A DNA stretch of 64,000 bases from Stakelama saccharophila (GCF_032229225.1 NZ_CP135076.1:653501-717500), one strand, 5' to 3'; positions 1 to 9,567 are shown, counted from the stretch's first letter. Program-made: numbers and translations. The notes: a model not told the origin generated them from the letters alone.

Positions 1-796
1 CCAGATAGTCGAAGTCGCGCTTGATCTCGGTCTTGGTGCGTTGCAGCCCGGCGGTGCGTACGATGCAGCCCATGGTCGGCGGCAGCTTCATCTCCGCCAT
101 GATCGTCTTCAGCCGCTTGCGGTCGGCAGCGGACGAGATCTTGCGCGAAATGCCGCCGCCATGGGCGGTGTTCGGCATCAGCACGCAATAGCGGCCGGCA
201 AGGCTCAGATAGGTGGTGAGCGCCGCGCCCTTGTTGCCGCGCTCTTCCTTGACGACCTGGACCAGCAGTACCTGCCGCCGGCGGATAACGTCCTGGATCT
301 TGTAGCGCTTCCTGAGCGACATGCGGCGCTGGCGCAGTGCCTCGACCGCGCTCTTGTCGCGCTTGCCGCCGCGATTCCCGGCCTGGTCGCCGTCTTCGGC
401 CTCCGCCTCGGCTTCATCCTCGTCGCTGGGCCGCTCGAGCACCTCGAGATCGCCCTCGCCGTCCTCGTCGACCTCCTCTTCGGCGCGCAGCGCGGCCTCC
501 TCGGCGGCATGCTCGGCCTCTTCGGCGAGCAGGGCGTCGCGATCCTCCTTGGGGATCTGATAATAATCGGGGTGAATCTCGGAAAAGGCGAGGAAGCCGT
601 GGCGGTTGCCGCCATAATCGACGAACGCCGCTTGCAGCGAGGGTTCGACGCGGGTTACTTTCGCCAGATAGATATTGCCCTTGAGCTGCTTTCGCTCCGC
701 GGACTCGAAATCAAACTCCTCGATCCGGTTTCCCTTGACGACGGCCACGCGGGTTTCCTCCCGGTGGCGTGCGTCGATCAACATACGCATGGTCAT
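1..796 (-). CDS. rne: Ribonuclease E, N-terminal part (cut by window edge)
   Basis: RNase E is the endoribonuclease that initiates mRNA decay and matures rRNA and tRNA at the inner membrane. About 265 amino-terminal residues are visible. They open MTMRMLIDARHREETRVAVV, continue into the S1 RNA-binding fold (NIYLAKVTRVEPSLQAAFVD), and then carry a strongly acidic insertion at about residues 86-148 that splits the S1 domain, as is usual in alphaproteobacterial RNase E. S1 resumes at KRYKIQDVIRRRQVLLVQVV. The catalytic DNase-I-like part lies beyond position 1. The ATG at 796 is preferred because GGAG lies about 9 nt upstream; ATGs at 790 and 784 are in frame. The gene is divergent from the amidase, the usual alphaproteobacterial arrangement. 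Confidence 0.96.
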   Translation of the reverse strand, partial: MTMRMLIDARHREETRVAVVKGNRIEEFDFESAERKQLKGNIYLAKVTRVEPSLQAAFVDYGGNRHGFLAFSEIHPDYYQIPKEDRDALLAEEAEHAAEEAALRAEEEVDEDGEGDLEVLERPSDEDEAEAEAEDGDQAGNRGGKRDKSAVEALRQRRMSLRKRYKIQDVIRRRQVLLVQVVKEERGNKGAALTTYLSLAGRYCVLMPNTAHGGGISRKISSAADRKRLKTIMAEMKLPPTMGCIVRTAGLQRTKTEIKRDFDYL

Positions 797-1272
797 TTAT
801 TGTTCTCCGGGCGCGCCGGCCGGCATGCGGCGGCGCGCAGTCAACAAGGCCCGCCGACGGGGTTGGAAACGGTCCGTCGGCGGGGGTGTCAAAAAGAAAT
901 GCTGCTGCTGTCGCGGCACGGCCGGACCGGTGATCCGACGCTTCCGTCGCGGCGCGCCCGCCCGGCTGGGCCAAGCGGTGCAGGCGAAACGGAACTTGCC
1001 TCATACAGCGTCAACCTGAAAATGCCGCGCTCGCCCGAAATTCGGCGGCGCGCGGGAAATTGAGCGGCTGTTCCGGGCAGGTGCCCGGGGCCGGTCCCAT
1101 CTGCCTAGCACCGCTGGAGTTGCGCGGCAACACTGGCGGGGGCGTCGGCGGCGGCAAGGCGCTGCCGGACGCCCGGCAAATCCCCGCCGCCGTGCCGACC
1201 GCGCCGCTTGACCGCGCCTCGAAGGCAGGACTGCCGGGCGAGCCTCGTTGGCGGGCAACCGGACCGTTCATC
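797..1272. other. rne/amidase divergent intergenic region with hairpin
   Basis: This 476-bp gap between divergent genes should hold both promoters. The clearest structure is an 11-bp perfect inverted repeat, CCCGCCGACGG at 850-860 and CCGTCGGCGGG at 874-884, with a 13-nt loop. In the rne direction it falls about 55-90 nt before the start codon, directly after a TTGACA (892-887, minus strand) and a T-rich stretch. TTGACA could be a -35 box, but no convincing -10 box follows. A leader hairpin would fit the known feedback control of rne through its 5' UTR in enterobacteria; that role is inference here. The rest shows nothing recognisable. Confidence 0.45.
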
Positions 1273-2517
1273 ATGCTTTTTGGCTGGACCGGCAAGGTTG
1301 CGAGGCGGCATAGCGTCGGTGTGGGTTTCCTGTTGCTGATTCTGGCGAGCTGGATGGGCGGAGCGCCGGCCTGGACGTCGGCGGTCGAGGATATCCGGAT
1401 CGCGCCCGATCGCATCGTGATCCGGTTCGACGGGCGCGTCGCCGATGCCCGTTCCTTTCTCCGGTCGGGGGCGGAACGGACCGTGGCCGACGGCGGCGGT
1501 GCGTCCTCCGGCGTCGCGTCGCATACCGCCGGGGTAACCGCGCGCGTGCGCCGGGTGGTCCATGGGCCGGATTCGGCGCGAATCGTGTTCGACCTTTCGC
1601 GCCCGGCGATCGTCACCGGCGGCAGCTTCGGCGCCGATGGCCGCACCCTGACGCTGAGCCTCCGCAATGTCGGCGACGCCGATTTCCATCATGCCGTCGC
1701 GCGGGGGCGGGCACATTCTCTGCCGGATTTCGCATTCGGGCATCGCCGCTCCGCGCCCTCGATAACGATGGATGTGCCGCCGGTGCGCGATGACGGATCG
1801 CTGCCACGCATCTACGGCGCTGCCGCCGGACGCCCGCTGGTGGTGATCGACGCCGGGCATGGCGGCCACGATCCGGGCGCGATCGGTGTCGACGGGCTGC
1901 GCGAGAAGAACGTGACGTTGAAGATCGCCGAAGCGATCAAGGCGGAACTCATCCGTTCCGGCCGGGTGCGCGTCGCACTGACGCGCGAGAGCGACCGATT
2001 CCTGCCGCTGCGCCGGCGTTATGCGATCGCGCGCCGGCTGCATGCCGGCCTGTTCCTTTCCATCCATTGCGACAGCGCCGCCAATCCCGACGCGACGGGT
2101 GCGACCGCCTACACCCTGTCGGAAGTCGCCTCCGACAAGGAGGCGGCCCGGCTGGCGGCACGCGAGAACAAGGCCGACGTCATCGCCGGCGTCGACCTCG
2201 ATCGGCAGAGTGCGGACATCTCTTCGATCCTGATCGACCTTACCCAGCGTCAGACCATGAACGCATCCGCCGGCTTCGCCCGGCTGCTGGGGCGCGAGGC
2301 TGAGCCGCTCATCCGCACCAAGGACGATTTTCATCGCATGGCCTCGCTGATGGTGCTCAAGGCGCCGGACATGCCTTCCATCCTGTTCGAGGCAGGCTAT
2401 ATCTCCAACGAGGACGATGCCGCGATGCTGGCTTCCGCCGCGGGGCGCAAGCATATCGCCAGGGCGATCCGGGAGGCGGTGGACATCCACTTCGCCAGAC
2501 AGCTCGCCTCGCGCTGA
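1273..2517 (+). CDS. N-acetylmuramoyl-L-alanine amidase (AmiC type)
   Basis: Periplasmic zinc amidase that cleaves the lactyl-amide bond between MurNAc and the stem peptide during daughter-cell separation. The protein (414 aa from the ATG at 1273) has a hydrophobic export signal at about residues 15-37 and an AMIN domain that targets the septum at about 35-130. The C-terminal Amidase_3 domain carries the expected zinc ligands: DAGHGGHDPG, the Glu of EKNVTLKIA and LSIHCDS; the catalytic Glu is in ILFEAGYISN. An in-frame ATG at 1060 would add 71 residues of low-quality sequence before the signal peptide and is rejected. mrcA follows 80 bp downstream, so hydrolase and synthase are probably co-expressed. 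Confidence 0.95.
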   Translation: MLFGWTGKVARRHSVGVGFLLLILASWMGGAPAWTSAVEDIRIAPDRIVIRFDGRVADARSFLRSGAERTVADGGGASSGVASHTAGVTARVRRVVHGPDSARIVFDLSRPAIVTGGSFGADGRTLTLSLRNVGDADFHHAVARGRAHSLPDFAFGHRRSAPSITMDVPPVRDDGSLPRIYGAAAGRPLVVIDAGHGGHDPGAIGVDGLREKNVTLKIAEAIKAELIRSGRVRVALTRESDRFLPLRRRYAIARRLHAGLFLSIHCDSAANPDATGATAYTLSEVASDKEAARLAARENKADVIAGVDLDRQSADISSILIDLTQRQTMNASAGFARLLGREAEPLIRTKDDFHRMASLMVLKAPDMPSILFEAGYISNEDDAAMLASAAGRKHIARAIREAVDIHFARQLASR

Positions 2518-2597
2518 CGGATGGGCACGATATTGCGACACCCTGGCCGTCGCGAATGTCTGGCATGTACGGCAAATCCTGCTAGACCCGCCTCGGT

Positions 2598-5114
2598 ATG
2601 AGCGAGAGTGAAGCGTCCGGGTTCAACATCAGTCTGAAGCGCGAAATGCAGGGGATTCGCAGCGAATTCCGCGCGGTGCGCAAGCGCTGGTGGTTCAAGG
2701 TTCTGGCTTGGCTGGCCGTGCTCGCGGGGCTGGGGGCGTTCGCCCTGTGGCTCTTCATCGCCCGCGACCTGCCGTCGGTCCAGCAGTTGAAGGCTTATGA
2801 GCCGCCGCTGCCGACCAACGTCCGCGCGATCGATGGCGAGCCGGTGCATTCCTATGCGCGCGAGCGCCGGATCGTCCTCAGCTATGACGAGTATCCGCCC
2901 TTGCTGGTGAAGGCCTATCTGGCGGCCGAGGACCGGACCTTCTTTCAGCATCACGGCGTCGACATCCCCGGCATCGCCAGCGCGATGTGGACCAATATCA
3001 CCCATAGCGGCCGCCCGGTCGGCGCTTCGACCATCACCCAGCAGGTGGCGAAGAACCTGCTTCTGACCAATCGCGTCAGCTATGTCCGCAAGGCCAAGGA
3101 GGCGATCCTCGCCTGGCGGATCGAGGATGCGCTGACCAAACAGCAGATCCTCGAACTCTATCTCAACCAGATCTTTCTCGGGCGGAACGCCTATGGCGTC
3201 GAAGCCGCCAGCCAGGCCTATTTCGACAAGGATCTCGATCAGCTTTCGCTGGCGCAGATGGCCTATCTGGCGATCCTGCCCAAGGGGCCGGCCAATTACG
3301 ATCCGGAACGGCATACCGAACGTGCGCTGTCGCGGCGCAACTGGGTGCTGGGGGAGATGCGGCGCAACGACTTCATCACCGAAGCGCAGTACCGCGAGGC
3401 GGTGGACCAGCCGCTGGGCGCCGTCAGCCGGCGCATGCCGCGCTACGATCGGGTCGGCGGCTATTTCATCGAGGCGGTGCGGCGCCAGCTCGTCGATGAA
3501 TTCGGCGAGACGGCGGAGGACGGACCGCACAGCGTCTATGCCGGCGGTCTGTGGGTGCGGACCTCGCTCGACCCCGAACTCCAGCGATATGCGCAGAAGG
3601 CGCTGCGTGACGGCCTGATCCGGTTCGATCGCGGCCGCGGCTGGAGCGGCCCGATCCGGGAAACCGACCTGGAGGCGGACGGCGACTGGCGCGGCACCCT
3701 GCTCGGCACCAATGTCGGGACCGACTATGACGATTGGGATGTCGCCATCGTCATCGACAAGGCGGATGGATCGGCCCGGATCGGCTTTGCCGACGGCCGT
3801 ATCGCCGATCTGCCGCGCGGCAATGCGACGATGCCCGTGCGCGGCAAGGGCGGCACCGCCTTCGCGGCGCTGAAGCGCGGGGACGTGATCGCGGTTTCGC
3901 CGGCGGGCGACGATTATCGCCTCCAGTCCATTCCCAGGGTTTCCGGCGGCATGGTGGTCGAGGATCCCAGTTCGGGCCGGGTGATGGCGATGCAGGGCGG
4001 GTTCGATTCGCGCATTCAGGCGTTCAACCGCGCCATCCAGGCCGAACGCCAGCCTGGTTCCACGATCAAGCCGATCGTCTATTCCGCCGCGCTCGAACAG
4101 GGCATGACGCCGGCGACGATCATCATGGACGCGCCATTCTGCGTGGAGCAGGGCGCGGGGCTGGGGCGGAAATGCTTTCGCAACTTCGGCAATGAAGGCG
4201 CCGCCGGCCCGCGCACCATGCGGTGGGGCATCGAACAGTCGCGCAACCTGATGACGGTGCGCGCCGCCCAGCGCACGGGCATCGAACACGTCGTCGACAT
4301 GATTCACCGGCTCGGCGTCAGCGAAAAGAAGCTGCCGCCTTATCTTTCCTACGCGCTGGGTGCGGGCACCACGACCGTCATGCGCATGGTGAACGCCTAT
4401 TCCATCATCGCCAATCACGGCCAGGCGCTCACCCCGACGCTGGTCGATTATGTCCAGGATCGCCAAGGCAAGGTCATCTGGCCGAAAAACTGGCGGCCGT
4501 GCGAACGCTGCAACGCGCCCGACTGGGACGGCAAGGCGATGCCGCGTCCGGTCACCCGCTCGCGCCAGCTCATGGACCCCATCACCGCCTATCAGATGGT
4601 GCATATCACCGAAGGCGTGATCCAGCGCGGCACCGGGCGGCGGCTGCGCAGCCTCGATCGGCCGATGATCGGCAAGACAGGCACCACGACCGGGCCGACC
4701 GACACATGGTTCATCGGCGGCACGCCGCAGATGATCGGCGGCCTTTATGTCGGATACGACAATCCGCGGCCGATGGGCCATTATGCGCAGGGCGCGACGG
4801 TCGCCGCACCGATCTTCCAGGCATTCGCGGAAAAAGCGCTCGAAGATCTGCCCAAACTCGCCTTCCGCGCGCCGCACGGGACGCGGATGGTGAAGATCAA
4901 TCGCATCACCGGCAAGCCGGTCTTCGGCGCGTGGCCCACCGATGCGATCAAGGCGCCGGTGATCTGGGAGGCGTTCAAGCCCGAAAGCGAGCCGCGCCGC
5001 CGCGCCCGCGAACAGGAAGACGAAGCGCCGGAGCCGGCCAAACGGGCGCCGGAGCGCAGGCAGCGGGAGTCCGACGACAGCGACTTCTTGCAAAGACAGG
5101 GCGGAATCTACTAG
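2598..5114 (+). CDS. mrcA: Penicillin-binding protein 1A (bifunctional transglycosylase/transpeptidase)
   Basis: Class A PBP that polymerises lipid II and crosslinks peptidoglycan in the periplasm. The 838-aa protein has a short basic cytoplasmic tail and one membrane helix near residues 35-58. The GT51 glycosyltransferase follows, with AAEDRTFFQHHGVDIPGI and the STITQQVAKNLLL motif. The transpeptidase has the SxxK nucleophile at Ser488 (PGSTIKP), the SxN motif SRN in EQSRNLMTV, and KTGTT. An insert between the domains at about residues 340-430 corresponds to the OB-like region of PBP1A. The acidic/basic tail after about residue 790 is probably disordered. It sits between the amidase and prfB, the conserved order. 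Confidence 0.97.
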   Translation: MSESEASGFNISLKREMQGIRSEFRAVRKRWWFKVLAWLAVLAGLGAFALWLFIARDLPSVQQLKAYEPPLPTNVRAIDGEPVHSYARERRIVLSYDEYPPLLVKAYLAAEDRTFFQHHGVDIPGIASAMWTNITHSGRPVGASTITQQVAKNLLLTNRVSYVRKAKEAILAWRIEDALTKQQILELYLNQIFLGRNAYGVEAASQAYFDKDLDQLSLAQMAYLAILPKGPANYDPERHTERALSRRNWVLGEMRRNDFITEAQYREAVDQPLGAVSRRMPRYDRVGGYFIEAVRRQLVDEFGETAEDGPHSVYAGGLWVRTSLDPELQRYAQKALRDGLIRFDRGRGWSGPIRETDLEADGDWRGTLLGTNVGTDYDDWDVAIVIDKADGSARIGFADGRIADLPRGNATMPVRGKGGTAFAALKRGDVIAVSPAGDDYRLQSIPRVSGGMVVEDPSSGRVMAMQGGFDSRIQAFNRAIQAERQPGSTIKPIVYSAALEQGMTPATIIMDAPFCVEQGAGLGRKCFRNFGNEGAAGPRTMRWGIEQSRNLMTVRAAQRTGIEHVVDMIHRLGVSEKKLPPYLSYALGAGTTTVMRMVNAYSIIANHGQALTPTLVDYVQDRQGKVIWPKNWRPCERCNAPDWDGKAMPRPVTRSRQLMDPITAYQMVHITEGVIQRGTGRRLRSLDRPMIGKTGTTTGPTDTWFIGGTPQMIGGLYVGYDNPRPMGHYAQGATVAAPIFQAFAEKALEDLPKLAFRAPHGTRMVKINRITGKPVFGAWPTDAIKAPVIWEAFKPESEPRRRAREQEDEAPEPAKRAPERRQRESDDSDFLQRQGGIY

Positions 5115-5236
5115 CGGCCGTGGCGATAGCGAGGGCATCGGCACTACCGCCTGTCCGAAGATTTGACGCAGTCCCGACGCCTGTCCACATTCCGGCAACG
5201 GCGGCCGGGCTGCCCATGACGTGAACGGAGTAACCG

Positions 5237-6364
5237 ATGCGCGCCGAAGCGCAGGCTCATTTGGACAGGATCGACGCGGCCGTGGCGCTGCTCAGGCGTT
5301 TTCTCGACTGGGACAAGGCGCTGCGCCGGCTGGACGAACTCAACGCGCGGGTCGAAGACCAGGCGCTGTGGGACGATCCGAAGCAGGCGCAGGAAGTGAT
5401 GCGTGAGCGCCAGCGCCTGGATGCCGCCATTTCCAGCACGCGCGAGATCGCGGTGGAGCGGGACGATACCGCGGAGCTGATCGAAATGGCAGAGGCCGAG
5501 GGCGATCAGGCGATGGCGGACGAAGGCGTCGCGGCGCTGCAGGCGCTGGCCGAGCGCGCGGAGAAGGACAAGGTGCAGGCCCTGCTCGCCGGCGAGGCGG
5601 ATGCCAACGACACCTATCTGGAAATCCACGCCGGCGCCGGCGGAACGGAAAGCCAGGACTGGGCCGAGATGCTGCAGCGCATGTATCAGCGCTGGGCCGA
5701 GCGGCGCGGGATGAAGGTCGAACTGGTCGACTATCATGCCGGCGAACAGGCGGGCATCAAGTCGGCGACGCTGCTGCTGAAGGGCGAGAACGCCTATGGT
5801 TATGCCAAGACCGAAAGCGGCGTGCACCGGCTGGTGCGCATCTCGCCCTATGACAGCTCGGCCCGGCGGCATACGAGCTTTTCCAGCGTCTGGGTCTATC
5901 CCGTCATCGACGACGATATCGACGTGGAGGTCAACGACAGCGATCTTCGCATCGATACCTATCGCGCGAGCGGCGCGGGCGGGCAGCACATCAACACCAC
6001 CGATTCGGCGGTCCGCATCACCCATCTGCCGACCGGCATCGTCGTCGCCTGCCAGAACCAACGTTCGCAGCACAAGAACCGGGCCGAGGCGATGAAGCAG
6101 CTCAAGGCCCGCCTCTACGAAGCCGAACTGCGCCGGCGCGAGGAAGAGGCCGACGCCGTCAACGCGTGCAAGTCGGACATCGGCTGGGGGCACCAGATCC
6201 GGTCCTATGTGCTGCAACCCTATCAACTCGTGAAGGACCTGCGCACAGGTGTCACGTCGACCAGCCCGTCCGACGTGCTCGACGGCGACCTCGATCCCTT
6301 CATGGCGGCGGCTCTGTCGCAGCGCGTGACGGGGGAGACCGTCGAGGTGGAGGACGTCGACTGA
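5237..6364 (+). CDS. prfB: Peptide chain release factor 2
   Basis: RF2 recognises UGA and UAA in the ribosomal A site and triggers peptidyl-tRNA hydrolysis. The 375-aa protein has the catalytic GGQ loop ([15 protein letters not shown]) and, where RF2 has its SPF anticodon-like tripeptide, the variant SPY ([15 protein letters not shown]). The stretch [15 protein letters not shown] aligns with the E. coli frameshift region, but the reading frame is continuous: no in-frame UGA and no slippery CUU-UGA. The autoregulatory +1 frameshift is therefore absent. The stop codon overlaps the start of the next gene (TGATG). Confidence 0.97.
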   Translation: MRAEAQAHLDRIDAAVALLRRFLDWDKALRRLDELNARVEDQALWDDPKQAQEVMRERQRLDAAISSTREIAVERDDTAELIEMAEAEGDQAMADEGVAALQALAERAEKDKVQALLAGEADANDTYLEIHAGAGGTESQDWAEMLQRMYQRWAERRGMKVELVDYHAGEQAGIKSATLLLKGENAYGYAKTESGVHRLVRISPYDSSARRHTSFSSVWVYPVIDDDIDVEVNDSDLRIDTYRASGAGGQHINTTDSAVRITHLPTGIVVACQNQRSQHKNRAEAMKQLKARLYEAELRRREEEADAVNACKSDIGWGHQIRSYVLQPYQLVKDLRTGVTSTSPSDVLDGDLDPFMAAALSQRVTGETVEVEDVD

Positions 6365-7137
6365 TGCGCCTGCGCCCGGCGTTGCTGATCGCGTTCGCGG
6401 CGCTGCCGCCGCTGGCGGCCTGCGACGGCGGTCCTCCGCGGGTGCCGCAACACAATAGCGAGGATGTCGGCGAATTTCCCGCCGCCGACCGGCCGGTCGC
6501 CAGCATCGTTTCCAGCCGATGGTCGAACGAGGAGGCCCGCGACCGGCTGAACGAGGCCGGTGAGGTAATGGACAAGGCCGGCATCAAGCCGGGCATGACG
6601 GTCGCAGACATCGGCGCGGGCGAGGGCTATTACACCATCCGCCTGTCGAAGCGCGTCGGCCCGGACGGCCGCGTGCTGGCGGAGGACATCGTGCCGGAGG
6701 TGCGCGATGCGCTCGCCCAGCGCGTGGCGCGCGAGCGGCTCGACAATGTCAGTGTGCGACTGGGGAAGGCGCAGGACCCGAAGCTGCCGGAAAACAGCTT
6801 CGACCGGATCCTGATGGTCCACATGTATCACGAGATCGAGTCGCCCTACGAATTTCTCTGGCGGATTCGGCCTTCGCTCCGCGCCGACGGGCAGGTGATC
6901 GTGGTCGACGCCGACCGCGAGACGCGCAATCACGGCACGCCGCCGGCGCTGCTCAAATGCGAATTCGCCGCGGTGGGGTACGAACTCGTGCGATTCGAGG
7001 ACATGCCCTCGGCCGGCGGCTACATGGCCGCGTTCCGGGCGCGGGGCGGGCGGCCGGCGCCCGAGGTGATCCGCCCCTGTCGCCTGGCGAGCCATGTCGG
7101 CAATAGTGGCGGAAGCGCCCGCCCGCCCGAAAGCTGA
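6364..7137 (+). CDS. Class I SAM-dependent methyltransferase with lipoprotein signal
   Basis: The 257-aa protein begins with a hydrophobic segment ending in LPPLAAC, a plausible lipobox with Cys20 as the lipidated residue. A class I methyltransferase fold follows from about residue 55, with the SAM-binding motif [16 protein letters not shown], an acidic residue after strand 2 (LAEDIVPEV), and MVHMYHEI at motif IV. The substrate is unknown. The start ATG at 6364 overlaps the prfB stop by 1 nt, so translation is probably coupled. A SAM-dependent enzyme with an export signal is odd because SAM is cytoplasmic. Either the hydrophobic segment is only an inner-membrane anchor or the true start lies downstream. 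Confidence 0.8.
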   Translation: MRLRPALLIAFAALPPLAACDGGPPRVPQHNSEDVGEFPAADRPVASIVSSRWSNEEARDRLNEAGEVMDKAGIKPGMTVADIGAGEGYYTIRLSKRVGPDGRVLAEDIVPEVRDALAQRVARERLDNVSVRLGKAQDPKLPENSFDRILMVHMYHEIESPYEFLWRIRPSLRADGQVIVVDADRETRNHGTPPALLKCEFAAVGYELVRFEDMPSAGGYMAAFRARGGRPAPEVIRPCRLASHVGNSGGSARPPES

Positions 7138-7178
7138 ACTTGGCGCTGCCGCGATCAGCGGCTAGTCCTTGCCCCGCA

Positions 7179-7973
7179 ATGCGGCAATATCTCGACCTGA
7201 TGCAGCGTGCGCTCGACCACGGCGCAGAACAGTCCGACCGGACCGGCGTCGGCACGCGGTCCGTCTTCGGCCACCAGATGCGCTTCGATCTGGCCGAAGG
7301 ATTCCCGGTGCTGACCACCAAGAAGCTTCACCTGCGCTCGATCATCGTCGAGCTTTTGTGGTTTCTGCGCGGCGACACCAATGTCCGCTGGCTGCAGGAC
7401 CGGAAAGTCAGCATCTGGAACGAATGGGCCGACGAAAACGGCGATCTCGGCCCGGTCTATGGCAAGCAATGGCGCGACTGGCAGGCCGCCGACGGGCGCC
7501 ATATCGACCAGATCGCCGAACTGATCGACACGATCCGGGCGACCCCTGCGTCGCGCCGGCAGATCGTCACCGCCTGGAATCCGGGCGAGCTGCACGCCAT
7601 GGCGCTCAGCCCGTGCCACTGCCTGTTTCAGACGCATGTCGCGAACGGCAAGCTCAGCCTGCAGCTCTACCAGCGCTCGGCGGACATCTTCCTCGGCGTA
7701 CCGTTCAATATCGCCTCCTACGCGCTTCTCACCCACATGCTCGCCCAGCAATGCGATCTGGATGTCGGCGAGTTCATCTGGACCGGCGGCGACTGCCACC
7801 TCTATTCCAACCATCTCGACCAGGCCCGCCAACAGCTCAGCCGCGCGCCCGGCCCGTTGCCGCGCCTGGAAATCCTGTGCAGGCCCGCAGCGATCGATTC
7901 CTACGAATATGAGGATTTCGTGCTCCACGGTTACGAAGCGCAGCCGCACATCAAGGCACCGGTGGCGGTTTGA
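7179..7973 (+). CDS. thyA: Thymidylate synthase
   Basis: Converts dUMP to dTMP using methylenetetrahydrofolate, producing dihydrofolate that the downstream folA product recycles. The 264-aa protein matches the length of E. coli ThyA, and the catalytic cysteine is at the same position, Cys146 (LSPCHCLFQ). Other family motifs are [23 protein letters not shown] and the C-terminal [13 protein letters not shown]. The start is ATG 7179, with no clear Shine-Dalgarno sequence; a TTG at 7140 would add 13 non-conserved residues. The gap to folA contains a palindromic repeat element. Confidence 0.97.
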   Translation: MRQYLDLMQRALDHGAEQSDRTGVGTRSVFGHQMRFDLAEGFPVLTTKKLHLRSIIVELLWFLRGDTNVRWLQDRKVSIWNEWADENGDLGPVYGKQWRDWQAADGRHIDQIAELIDTIRATPASRRQIVTAWNPGELHAMALSPCHCLFQTHVANGKLSLQLYQRSADIFLGVPFNIASYALLTHMLAQQCDLDVGEFIWTGGDCHLYSNHLDQARQQLSRAPGPLPRLEILCRPAAIDSYEYEDFVLHGYEAQPHIKAPVAV

Positions 7974-7991
7974 TGGCGGCGCCGTCTCATT

Positions 7992-8113
7992 CCTCCCCTG
8001 GAAGGGGAGGGGAACCAGCCGCAGGCTGGTGGAGGGGTGTTGCCGGCTGCCACGCCGTCATTGCGAGACCCCTCCACCGCGCAAGCGCGGTTCCCTTCCC
8101 CTTGCGGGGGAGG
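7992..8113. repeat. Palindromic intergenic repeat, G/C-block family (copy 1)
   Basis: Two arms of about 48 bp face each other: CCTCCCCTGGAAGGGGAGGG starting at 7992 and its imperfect complement ending with CTTGCGGGGGAGG at 8113. The arms are roughly 80% complementary by eye and contain nested small hairpins (ACCAGCCGCAGGCTGGT in the left arm). The right end lies directly against folA: its GGAGG ends 2 nt before the ATG, so the element probably supplies the ribosome-binding site. Related G/C-block elements are inside ileS and before prmC. Confidence 0.75.
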
Positions 8114-8115
8114 AT

Positions 8116-8592
8116 ATGATCACCTTCTTTCTGGCACGTGCCGACAATGGCGTGATCGGCAAGGACGGGGACTTGCCCTGGCATATCCCCGCCGACCTGA
8201 AGCGGTTCAAGGCCATGACCATGGGCAAGCCGCTCGTCATGGGGCGCAAGACCTTCGAGAGTTTCCCCAGCCTGCTCAAGGGGCGGCGCCATATCGTTCT
8301 GACGCGCGATCGCGACTGGCAGGCGCCGGGGGCCGAGGTCGCGCACAGGCCGGAGGACGCGTTGGCGCTGGCGGGCGAGGGCGAGGTCGCGGTGATCGGC
8401 GGCGCGGAGATCTTCGCCATCTATCGCGACCGGGCCGATCGCGTCGAACTGACGGAGGTTCACTGCGCGCCGGCCGGCGACGCGACCGTACCCGCCTTCG
8501 ATGCCGCCGCGTGGCGCGAAACTGTCCGTGAGGACCATTTGGCGGAAGGCGAGCGCCCCGCGTTCAGCTTCGTTACGCTGGAACGGCGCTGA
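8116..8592 (+). CDS. folA: Dihydrofolate reductase
   Basis: Reduces dihydrofolate to tetrahydrofolate with NADPH, closing the cycle opened by ThyA just upstream. The 158-aa protein has the proton-donating Asp27 (IPADLKRFK), the Met20-loop equivalent NGVIGKDGDLPWHIP, the NADPH-binding VMGRKTFESF and the glycine pair in VAVIGGAEIF. Start ATG 8116: the GGGGGAGG just before it belongs to the repeat element between thyA and folA. Spacing from GGAG to ATG is short (2-3 nt). The reading frame extends upstream without a stop, but that part is repeat DNA and not DHFR-like. Confidence 0.96.
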   Translation: MITFFLARADNGVIGKDGDLPWHIPADLKRFKAMTMGKPLVMGRKTFESFPSLLKGRRHIVLTRDRDWQAPGAEVAHRPEDALALAGEGEVAVIGGAEIFAIYRDRADRVELTEVHCAPAGDATVPAFDAAAWRETVREDHLAEGERPAFSFVTLERR

Positions 8593-8636
8593 AAGCGATT
8601 TGGCAGTGACGGGCTTCGTCCCTATAGGCCGCGGCC

Positions 8637-9566
8637 ATGAAACGGCTTGACGGCGGCTCGGCGGTTCCGCCCGAACTGCGCGGCGGCATCGTCGCACTCG
8701 GCAATTTCGACGGATTCCATCTCGGCCACCAGGCGGTGGCGGGCCGCGCGATCTCATGGGCGAAGACGCAAGGCCGGCCGGCGATCGTCGCGACCTTCGA
8801 TCCGCATCCGGTACGGTATTTCAGGCCCGACGCGCCGCCGTTCCGCCTCACCACGCTCGACCAGCGCCAGCGCCTGTTCGCCGAAGCGGGGGCGGACGCG
8901 ATGCTGGTCTTCCACTTCGATGCAGATCTTGCCGGCCTGCCCGCGCGCGCGTTCGCGCGAACGCGGCTGGTCGACAGGATCGGCGTCGGCGGCGTGGTCA
9001 CGGGCGACGACTTCACCTTCGGCAAGGGGCGCGACGGCGACGTGTCGGTGCTCCACGCGCTGGGCGAGGAGCTGGGTTTCGGCGTCGCTACCGTGTCTCC
9101 CGTCGCCGATGATGGCGACATCGTCTCCTCCAGCCGCATCCGCGAATTGCTGAAGCAGGGCCGACCGCGCGATGCAGCGGCGCTTCTTACCCGGCCCTTC
9201 GCCATCGAGGGCGTGGTCGAGCCCGGCGCGAAGCTGGGTCGCGAACTGGGCTTTCCCACCGCCAATATCCGCCTGGTCAACTATCTGCGTCCCAGATTCG
9301 GCATCTATGCCGTGCGGGGGCGCCTACCCGACGGGCGCATCGTCGATGGCGCGGCGAATCTCGGCATCCGCCCCAGCTTCGACCCGCCGGTAGAGTTGCT
9401 GGAACCCTATTTCTTCGACTTTTCCGGCGATCTCTACGGGCAGACCATCGAGGTCGAACTCATCGAATATCTGCGCGAGGAAGAAAAGTTCGACGATCTC
9501 GAGGCGCTAAAGGCCCGGATGGCCGACGATTGCGAGCGGGCGCAAAAGGTATTGGCGTCGATATAA
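8637..9566 (+). CDS. ribF: Bifunctional riboflavin kinase/FAD synthetase
   Basis: Makes FMN from riboflavin and then FAD from FMN. The 309-aa protein has the N-terminal FAD-synthetase (nucleotidyltransferase) domain with GNFDGFHLGHQAV and the downstream ISSSRIRELLKQG-like motif (SSSRIRELLKQG). The C-terminal flavokinase barrel contains LGRELGFPTANI and the NLGIRPSF motif. It lies upstream of ileS, as in many bacteria (ribF-ileS-lspA), separated from it by a 223-bp gap containing a second type of repeat element. Confidence 0.96.
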   Translation: MKRLDGGSAVPPELRGGIVALGNFDGFHLGHQAVAGRAISWAKTQGRPAIVATFDPHPVRYFRPDAPPFRLTTLDQRQRLFAEAGADAMLVFHFDADLAGLPARAFARTRLVDRIGVGGVVTGDDFTFGKGRDGDVSVLHALGEELGFGVATVSPVADDGDIVSSSRIRELLKQGRPRDAAALLTRPFAIEGVVEPGAKLGRELGFPTANIRLVNYLRPRFGIYAVRGRLPDGRIVDGAANLGIRPSFDPPVELLEPYFFDFSGDLYGQTIEVELIEYLREEEKFDDLEALKARMADDCERAQKVLASI

Positions 9567-9567
9567 T

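Noticed and set aside
1060..1272. N-terminal extension of the amidase to ATG 1060
   Set aside because: It would place 71 Pro/Gly/Ala-rich residues ahead of the signal peptide, which would block export.
2397..5198. Very long open frame on the minus strand opposite mrcA
   Set aside because: Long antisense frames are expected in GC-rich DNA with G/C at codon position 3. The translation is low-complexity and not protein-like, while mrcA on the plus strand carries all family motifs.
7992..8113. CRISPR array or phage attachment site in the thyA-folA gap
   Set aside because: There is a single palindrome with no repeated spacer pattern, no cas genes and no integrase nearby.
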